This document shows, piece after piece, positions 58,549-64,000 of a DNA stretch of 64,000 nt (the stretch's first letter is position 1; every line of letters starts with the position of its first letter). The stretch covers positions 39,797 to 103,796 of the forward strand of contig CAOKFN010000009.1 in the NCBI GenBank assembly GCA_948467735.1, read 5' to 3'. Below the pieces are notes generated by a model. That model ran no database searches. It saw only the letters and a list, made by a program, of their open reading frames with translations, and was not told the DNA's origin. The DNA comes from an uncultured bacterium. Lineage in GTDB: Bacteria; Bacillota; Clostridia; Lachnospirales; Lachnospiraceae. Made by a program: the position numbers and the translations under genes.

Positions 58549-59916
58549 TTATAATCGATTCTGGCCGTCCATCGAATTTTGTGAGCCACGGATGATATAG
58601 CCGGAATGTTCTTCCGTACAGGTATCCCCATCATGGAGATATACGGAGAAAAAATCACCTATAGTATCATCGTCAAATTCTTCCAAGTAATTGATGCTTA
58701 AGTTATTGCTGCCATAAGGGATTTTAAAGATAAGAAGCCCGGTGCGGCATTCGTCAGGGGCTAAAATATATTCATAAGGCAGCACGTTGTCTCCTGCAAA
58801 TGCGGAGGGTTCCATATAGAATGTGATGGGATATTGAAGATTATCAGCATTTCCATTCCAATGGACTGCAAAATCGGTGTCAAACATGGGGATGGCTTCC
58901 CCGAAGGTATTTTTTATTTCAATCTCTATGACCGCCAGCTGATATCCTTCTTCAGTCAGATACGGCATACATCCTTCTTCGGGCAGGTACGGCGTCTCTC
59001 CTTCTTGGGGGACAAGGTTTTCGGATTGGCTGTAGAGTTCAAGGCTTTTTACAGTAAAATCAAAGAAATAAGTCAGCATGGTGTCCCCGATATGCCCCTC
59101 GGCGACGCCGTCCGTGTCCGCGCTGATCATCCGGCCGGCTGCATTATACAGGGCGTTTCCTTCCCCGGCAGATTCATTCTCTTCGCCTTGATCTTCCATA
59201 TACCATTCCATATTGGGAAGCTCCGGCTGCGTCAATGAATCGTTCATGATGAAGCCGAAATGCTTTTGACTGCAGCTCTCCCTGTCATGAAAATATACGA
59301 AGAAAACGTCGCCATAAAGCTCCTCCTCATTATCGTCATAGGAATAGATTTCCAAGTAACTGAGGTTGAAATCACTGCTGTCCTTGGGAACTTCAAAAAT
59401 AAGAAGTCCGGTGCGGCTTTCGCCCGGCGCAAGAGAATATTCGGCAGGGAGAGCATTCTCTCCGGTGAACACAGGAGGATTCTCATACCATGGGGAGGTG
59501 ACAGGAACGCGATAAGCATCGTCCGCAGGGTCATTCCACTGAATCTGGAAGTCGTCGTCATACATGGGAATATCTTCGTCCATGGTATTTGTCACGGTAA
59601 TGTCAACAGCCAAAAGCATATTGCCGTCTGAGGGCAGATAATTTTCATATTGGCTGTAGGTTTCGTAATGATTTACAGTAAAATCAAAAAAGCAGGTTCT
59701 CATGGAGTCGCCGATATGCCCCTCCGCGGCGCCTGATTTATTTGCCACAATTGTCCGGCCGACCGTATTGTCCGTGCTGTCTTGGACATTGCGGCTTCTA
59801 TCTGCGGCATTGCCATAGTACATTCCGTATCCGACAGCGCCCGCAGGCGGAGTACCGCAGCCCGTCAATAGAGCCGCCGCGGCAGCCGTCAGAAAAAATA
59901 AAGCGATTCTTTTCAT
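58549..59916 (-). CDS. Lipoprotein with two DUF4352-like domains
   Basis: This 455-residue protein has a lipoprotein signal (AALLTGCGTPP). It contains two copies (about residues 60-225 and 260-440) of a domain with GDSMRTCFFDFTVNHYETYSQ / GDTMLTYFFDFTVKSLELYSQ, NTMDEDIPMYDDDFQIQWND / NTFGEAIPMFDTDFAVHWNG and SRTGLLIFEVPKDSS / CRTGLLIFKIPYGSN. These look like DUF4352 telokin-like domains. It is a tandem-domain paralogue of the next lipoprotein. Function unknown. Confidence 0.85.
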   Translation of the reverse strand: MKRIALFFLTAAAAALLTGCGTPPAGAVGYGMYYGNAADRSRNVQDSTDNTVGRTIVANKSGAAEGHIGDSMRTCFFDFTVNHYETYSQYENYLPSDGNMLLAVDITVTNTMDEDIPMYDDDFQIQWNDPADDAYRVPVTSPWYENPPVFTGENALPAEYSLAPGESRTGLLIFEVPKDSSDFNLSYLEIYSYDDNEEELYGDVFFVYFHDRESCSQKHFGFIMNDSLTQPELPNMEWYMEDQGEENESAGEGNALYNAAGRMISADTDGVAEGHIGDTMLTYFFDFTVKSLELYSQSENLVPQEGETPYLPEEGCMPYLTEEGYQLAVIEIEIKNTFGEAIPMFDTDFAVHWNGNADNLQYPITFYMEPSAFAGDNVLPYEYILAPDECRTGLLIFKIPYGSNNLSINYLEEFDDDTIGDFFSVYLHDGDTCTEEHSGYIIRGSQNSMDGQNRL

Positions 59917-59949
59917 ATAATTTCCTCCCCTCGTTCGATGATAGAGAAA

Positions 59950-59977
59950 ATTATAACATATCTCACAAAAAATTCAA
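59950..59977 (-). promoter_or_regulatory. Promoter of the two-domain lipoprotein
   Basis: Minus strand TTGAAT (59977-59972), 16 bp, TATAAT (59955-59950). Confidence 0.7.
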
Positions 59978-60124
59978 TTTACCTGCCGAAAATGATTCAG
60001 AAATGATGCATTCAGACTAATTCACATACAAAAAGCAGAAAATATTGAAATGGAGCCGCTGTATTTCAAGCGGCGATACGAGGTTTATGTGTTAAGATAA
60101 ATTCGTGCAAAGGAAAGAATGGCA

Positions 60125-60156
60125 TTTAAAAAGTCCTTCTTAAAAAAGAAGGACTT
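60125..60156 (-). terminator. Terminator after the one-domain lipoprotein
   Basis: AAGTCCTTCTT and AAGAAGGACTT form a perfect 11-bp stem with a 4-base loop; three T residues follow on the minus strand. The rest of the 59917-60245 gap shows only the promoter at 59950-59977. Confidence 0.75.
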
Positions 60157-60245
60157 CTCCGAGCCTGCCGCATAAAATTCCTTTGCGCATACAGAGAATT
60201 CATTTAGCAGGCATCCGCCTTATGATCGTACAGACAATCCGTGTA

Positions 60246-60812
60246 TTATTTGTGCTCCGCAGTAAAGTAAACAAAGAAAAGATCTCCGGTCGTATCGTTG
60301 TCAAATTCCTCTAAAAAGGAAATATTGAAGTCGCTTTTGCCCTCGGGAACTTCATATACCAACAGTCCGGTGCGTTTTTCATTCACTCCCAGAGTATATT
60401 CCGCAGGGAACAGATCCTCGCCCAGATTATCGGTGGATTTAGCGGAGTAAGTGATAGGGAATTCAAAATCATCCTCTCCCGTACCGCCCCACTGAATCTG
60501 AAAATCCGAATCAAACATAGGAATACTTTCGCGCATGGTGTTCTTAATGGTTGCTTCAGCCACCACCAGTTCATGGCCGGATGCGGGCTTATAACCATTA
60601 TATTCATTGCAGACATACGCACTGTTTATGGTAAAATCAAAAAAATATGTGTGCATAGTGTCGTTTAAACGACCCTCGGCATATCCGTCCTGAGCATACC
60701 CCGGCTGAGCGGCTGAAGAACCGTTGTTTCCTTCATTGGAAGCCGGAGTACCACAGCCTGCTAATGTAATTGTCATTACTGCGGCCAATAAAAGTGTAGC
60801 AAATTTTTTCAT
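60246..60812 (-). CDS. Lipoprotein with one DUF4352-like domain
   Basis: This 188-residue protein has a lipoprotein signal (VMTITLAGCGTPASNEG). Its single domain reads LNDTMHTYFFDFTINSAYV, NTMRESIPMFDSDFQIQWGG and EKRTGLLVYEVPEGKSDFNISFLEEFDNDTTGD, clearly paralogous to both halves of 58549-59916. It is transcribed from its own promoter. Confidence 0.88.
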   Translation of the reverse strand: MKKFATLLLAAVMTITLAGCGTPASNEGNNGSSAAQPGYAQDGYAEGRLNDTMHTYFFDFTINSAYVCNEYNGYKPASGHELVVAEATIKNTMRESIPMFDSDFQIQWGGTGEDDFEFPITYSAKSTDNLGEDLFPAEYTLGVNEKRTGLLVYEVPEGKSDFNISFLEEFDNDTTGDLFFVYFTAEHK

Positions 60813-60853
60813 GTTATTTCCTCCATCTTACAGACTAATCATTTATTACAGCT

Positions 60854-60882
60854 ATCATAGCATATTTCAGAAAAAAGGACAA
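60854..60882 (-). promoter_or_regulatory. Promoter of the one-domain lipoprotein
   Basis: Minus strand TTGTCC (60882-60877), 17 bp, TATGAT (60859-60854), with an extended TG. Confidence 0.75.
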
Positions 60883-61033
60883 TTTAAAAATAACCAAAAA
60901 TGACTGTCAAATGTGATTAAATTTATACAATATGCCAAAATGCAGTTTATCAGAATCTGCTGTCAAAGATTCTGATAAACGGCGCGTTCGAGCATACATA
61001 TTGTTTTAACAGGAGAAATCTTAATATTTTAAT

Positions 61034-61062
61034 AGGATACATTTAGGATACTGTTAAGATAC
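61034..61062 (+). promoter_or_regulatory. Three direct repeats spaced 11 bp, possible OmpR/PhoP-type operator
   Basis: AGGATAC at 61034 and 61045 and AAGATAC at 61056 are exactly one helical turn apart and each is preceded by TTA or TAAT-like bases. They lie about 200 bases upstream of the solute-binding lipoprotein. The remaining bases from 61063 to 61266 hold no gene. Confidence 0.5.
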
Positions 61063-61266
61063 ATGGGAGATGTAGTGTGCTACCATAGAAACAGAACATT
61101 CAGCCATGGGTATGCAGACACTGGTTCATAATCGCAGTATATGTCCTAAAACACTGTGATGAACGCCATGCCGGCTGGTTTGAGACGAACGTCCATAGCG
61201 CCGCGTCATGTATCGTTATGCAGCGCATACGGAGCGGAAAGCTACAGGACGTAGAAAGGAATGATG

Positions 61267-63471
61267 ATGAAATTGAAACAAGGGAAAAAATGGATTACGG
61301 CAATACTGTGTACTTCGCTGCTGTCGGGCTTGTGCGCATGCGGCAAAAAAGAAACCGGAATTGACGGCTTGGCGGAACAGCCCTCCAAGGGCAGATATGT
61401 GGAGACGCAGGAAACGCTGCCGGAAGAGCTGGGGGACTGGACCGTCAAGCAGATGTTTGAAGTGGAAGACAAGGTGCATCTGCTGGCGGCAAAAAGGGAA
61501 GGAGAGAAAACCGTCCTGCGGGAATGGGCCGGGCAGGGACAGCAGTTTGAGGATGTAACGCAGGACTGGCTGGCCGCCATGACGCTGCCCTGTGAAGAAT
61601 GGTCGGAGATGAAGCTGATTCAGGGTGGGGACAACGCCCAATATCTGTTTGCTCAATATGTCGCGGAGGGAACGGAAGGATACACCGGACATTTGTGGAG
61701 AGGAGAAGGCGAAACGGCAGAGGAGATTACCCCGAAGAAATGGACCACAATCAATGAGGAATGGGGCAGCTATGAATATATCTTGGGAGTGACGGCCTTA
61801 AATGACGGAACTTTGGCGGCGTATTCCTATACTTCCATAGATTTGCTGAAGGGAGAGGACGGCAGCCTTCTGGAGAGCGAGCCGTTGAATTCTCAGTATG
61901 GAGACACCTTTATCGGAGACGGAGACAATATTTATCTTGGCATTGCCAATGACAGCGGGGGCCTTGGGGGAATTGAAAAACGCAGGGGCGGAAAAGAAAG
62001 CGGCGCCGAGACCATTCCCTTTTCCGAAAGCAGCGGATCCGTACAGCTCTGCACGCAGGGGGACGGAAACCTGATTGCGGCGTGTACGGAGGGGATATTC
62101 CGCTGGCAGCCGGGCACGGAGGACTGGGAGAAGCTATTGGAGGGAATGGAGACGGATTTCGGACTGACGGACTGCTGGTGTCAGGGCATTACGGCGCTGA
62201 GCGACGGACGTATTTATGCCCTGTTTCAGAAGTCGGGCGGCGAAGTAAAATTAAATAAATATGAATATGACCCGGAGGCGGTCATAGAGGTGACGGAGAG
62301 ATTAAAGCTGTATACGGTTCATGAAAGTTATCTGCTGAATCAGGCGGCCGCCCTGTATCACAGAGAACACCCGGAGGTATTGATTTCCATTCAATATACG
62401 TATCCCAGATATTATTATGATGAGGCGGATTACGATGCTGTGTATCAGGAATTGAACACCATGCTTATGGGGGACGGGGCGCCGGATATTCTGGTAATGG
62501 ATCATTTGAATATGGCTTCCTATGCGGGAAAGGGACTTCTGGAAAATATAAACGATGTGGTGGAGCCCCTTGAGAAAAACGGAGAACTGCTTTCAAATAT
62601 TACCGGCGCTTATGTGCAGGAAAACGGAAGCAGATATGCGGCGCCCCTGCAGTTTGGATTTTATATTGCCGCAGGCAGGGACATCAAAGTGGAAAATATG
62701 GCCTCCATGGAAGCTCTTGCAGATTTCTTGGCAAAAGAAAAATATAGTTATATGGGCTCCATGACGGTGGATGAGCTGGTGGATAAATTCTACCCTCATT
62801 TCTGTGAGGAAATTGTGAGCGGCAAACAGCTGAACAAGGAGGCCTTGGACAGAAATCTGGAGTATTTAAGGGCGATTGCGGAGAACAGCGGCATCATCAA
62901 TGCCCGGGAGAAGGATGAGAAGGGCTTTAATATGTGGGACCTGCCGGATCAGGCGAAGCTTGCTTTTGAGGAGGCGGACGGCTTTAAGGGATGTCTGTTC
63001 CCCATGTCGATTGTCAATTATATCAAGGGAGACTTTACGGCTTTTGACAACAGCTTTATTCCTTCCGTGCAGATGGGAATCTGCGCGAAGAGCCGGTATA
63101 AGGACACGGCGAAGGATTTTCTGCGCTTCGCTCTTTCCGAGACGATTCAGGATACGGATTATTACAGCGGTTTTCCCGTGCGGCTTTCCTCTCTGGAAAA
63201 ACAGTCCCGTGCGGATAGGTCTGAGGCGGAGGCGGAGACCGCCATCATGGTGGACGGCGGATACGAGGTGTTCCAGATTAAAGATTATTCGGAGGATATT
63301 GCGGAAAGACTGGTAACGCTCTGCAAGGGGCTGGATAAGCCTGTGAAGGAAGACAGCAAAATAAGGGAGGTGCTGACCGAGGCTTTGGAGGGATACCTGA
63401 CGGGGGACCAGTCCAAGGAGGAAACCATTCAGAAGATAGAAAGCGGGCTGAAAATGTATCTGGCGGAATAG
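61267..63471 (+). CDS. Large lipoprotein: propeller-like N-terminal region plus ABC solute-binding-like domain
   Basis: This 734-residue protein begins KLKQGKKWITAILCTSLLSG and has a lipobox ending LCAC. Residues 30-340 resemble a repeated beta-sheet region (LGVTALNDGTLAAYSY, NLIAACTEGIFRWQPGTEDWEKLL, GITALSDGRIYALFQ), as in beta-propellers. Residues 345-734 resemble family 1 extracellular solute-binding proteins (LNQAAALYHREHPEV, LNTMLMGDGAPDILVMDHLNMASYAGKGLLENI, YAAPLQFGFYIAAG, AKDFLRFALSE). It starts with three consecutive ATG codons; the third, 7 bases from AAAGGA, is used here. No permease gene is in view. Confidence 0.82.
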   Translation: MKLKQGKKWITAILCTSLLSGLCACGKKETGIDGLAEQPSKGRYVETQETLPEELGDWTVKQMFEVEDKVHLLAAKREGEKTVLREWAGQGQQFEDVTQDWLAAMTLPCEEWSEMKLIQGGDNAQYLFAQYVAEGTEGYTGHLWRGEGETAEEITPKKWTTINEEWGSYEYILGVTALNDGTLAAYSYTSIDLLKGEDGSLLESEPLNSQYGDTFIGDGDNIYLGIANDSGGLGGIEKRRGGKESGAETIPFSESSGSVQLCTQGDGNLIAACTEGIFRWQPGTEDWEKLLEGMETDFGLTDCWCQGITALSDGRIYALFQKSGGEVKLNKYEYDPEAVIEVTERLKLYTVHESYLLNQAAALYHREHPEVLISIQYTYPRYYYDEADYDAVYQELNTMLMGDGAPDILVMDHLNMASYAGKGLLENINDVVEPLEKNGELLSNITGAYVQENGSRYAAPLQFGFYIAAGRDIKVENMASMEALADFLAKEKYSYMGSMTVDELVDKFYPHFCEEIVSGKQLNKEALDRNLEYLRAIAENSGIINAREKDEKGFNMWDLPDQAKLAFEEADGFKGCLFPMSIVNYIKGDFTAFDNSFIPSVQMGICAKSRYKDTAKDFLRFALSETIQDTDYYSGFPVRLSSLEKQSRADRSEAEAETAIMVDGGYEVFQIKDYSEDIAERLVTLCKGLDKPVKEDSKIREVLTEALEGYLTGDQSKEETIQKIESGLKMYLAE

Positions 63472-63498
63472 AAGCCCGGGGGCGGTTCATTTCCGAGG

Positions 63499-63569
63499 GA
63501 ACTGTAAATTTCGGTAAGAACTGCAAGTTTTGGTAAAAACCGTAAATTTCTACAAAGGCTGTAAAAATG
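63499..63569 (+). repeat. Non-coding 19-bp tandem repeat
   Basis: Units start at 63499, 63518, 63537 and 63556, each like GAACTGTAAATTTCGGTAA. A later pair GTCGCC...GGCGAC at about 63570-63608 could form a hairpin with a T-run after it. Confidence 0.75.
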
Positions 63570-63653
63570 TCGCCGCTAAGATTTCATGTTTTTGAATCCT
63601 TGGCGACGACATCTTTTGGAGCTTTATAGGCCGGTATGGAGGAATCGTTGATG

Positions 63654-63880
63654 AAAAATCAATAAAAATACGTGTCAGCTGTATGCCTGCCGCAGTACTG
63701 GCGGCAGGGGCGGTGAATACCCTTTGGGCCGATGCCGAGGCGTATTACGGCTGGGCTCAGGAGAGCGGCGGTAATTGGTATTGGTATGAAGAAGGCGTAT
63801 AACAGGGAACGGAAGGCCGCGGCAAGGAGATTTTTGAACGGTGTGGAATACTGGTATGAGGGAGGCATTCGTCAGATGGC
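63654..63880 (+). pseudogene. Broken gene for a cell-wall-binding surface protein
   Basis: Fragments in changing frames match the surface protein at 16783. After an ATG behind GGAGG at 63654 the frame breaks, then a signal-like stretch ends in WADAEAYYGWAQES. NWYWYEEGV is followed by TAA where the relative has AAG, then QGTEGRGKEIF. After a further frame change comes NGVEYWYEGGIRQ, a piece of the next repeat. At least two frame changes and one stop are present. Confidence 0.82.
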
Positions 63881-63920
63881 AGGACTGTTACAAAAATTCA
63901 CGAATAAATTAAAAAAAGAA

Positions 63921-63949
63921 TTGACAATAAATGCAAAAGATGCTAATAT
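63921..63949 (+). promoter_or_regulatory. Promoter reading out of the window
   Basis: TTGACA (63921-63926), 17 bp, TAATAT (63944-63949). The gene it serves begins beyond base 64000. Confidence 0.6.
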
Positions 63950-64000
63950 AATCCCGTCTTTGGCAGTAGTATGGACGATGAATCGCTGTAACCCCAGTAT

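Overview
The window (about 64 kb, GC near 50 percent) comes from a spore-forming anaerobic Firmicute, most likely a gut Lachnospiraceae member. Evidence for this is orphan spoVAD, an alpha/beta small acid-soluble spore protein with a sigma-G-type promoter, a SpoIIM-like protein, the gene order pyrH-frr-uppS-cdsA-dxr-rseP, and protein families typical of that group. I see no rRNA, tRNA, CRISPR array, insertion sequence or phage module.

Layout. 0-1.5 kb: the end of a restriction-modification system, with a cut-off DNA methyltransferase and a NotI-family restriction enzyme with four cysteines and D103/E121/Q123. 1.5-8 kb: an ABC exporter and an AddA helicase-nuclease whose linkers carry three separate in-frame minisatellites. 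8.2-9 kb: a TfoX C-terminal protein and a TxpA/BsrG-like type I toxin with a convergent antisense RNA. 9-12.6 kb: a histidine kinase / ABC transporter / response regulator module of the bacitracin- or lantibiotic-resistance kind. 12.7-13.7 kb: thiT under a TPP riboswitch. 13.9-19.3 kb: two large surface proteins with shared cell-wall-binding repeats. 19.5-24.3 kb: a Tet(M/O)-like ribosomal GTPase fused to a Rae1/YacP NYN nuclease domain, a TARG1-like macrodomain and a DUF4261 protein. 24.3-33.9 kb: GH2 glycosidase, trpS, spoVAD, aminotransferase, NUDIX, SpoIIM-like and DAHP synthase. 34.4-37.2 kb: an ECF sigma factor, a probable membrane anti-sigma factor with repeats, and two small proteins. 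37.5-38.8 kb: three tandem copies of an apparently undescribed type I toxin-antitoxin cassette. 39-40.5 kb: an iron-regulated Cys-rich small protein and a polysaccharide deacetylase. 40.5-45.8 kb: UMP kinase, ribosome recycling and the isoprenoid/phospholipid housekeeping cluster. 46-48.5 kb: a degenerate PP2C-like protein, a Ser/Thr kinase and a small transaldolase. 48.5-53.3 kb: the SASP gene, a dual-receiver protein, a PocR hybrid kinase and a thioesterase. 53.4-58.1 kb: a complete five-gene pathway from 4-deoxy-5-ketouronate (pectin or glycosaminoglycan breakdown) to pyruvate and glyceraldehyde-3-phosphate. 58.5-64 kb: paralogous lipoproteins, a large solute-binding-like lipoprotein, and a broken copy of the cell-wall-binding surface protein.

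The strongest candidate for a new system is the triple cassette at 37.5-38.8 kb. Each copy has a consensus promoter driving a roughly 95-nt RNA on the plus strand, facing a minus-strand promoter for a 43-residue hydrophobic/basic peptide. The two transcripts converge on one bidirectional terminator. The terminator stem covaries between copies, and the middle toxin is frameshifted while its antisense RNA is intact. A second theme is tandem-repeat growth: minisatellites sit inside three unrelated proteins (AddA, the Tet-Rae1 fusion and the anti-sigma factor), all with periods divisible by three, and several more lie between genes.
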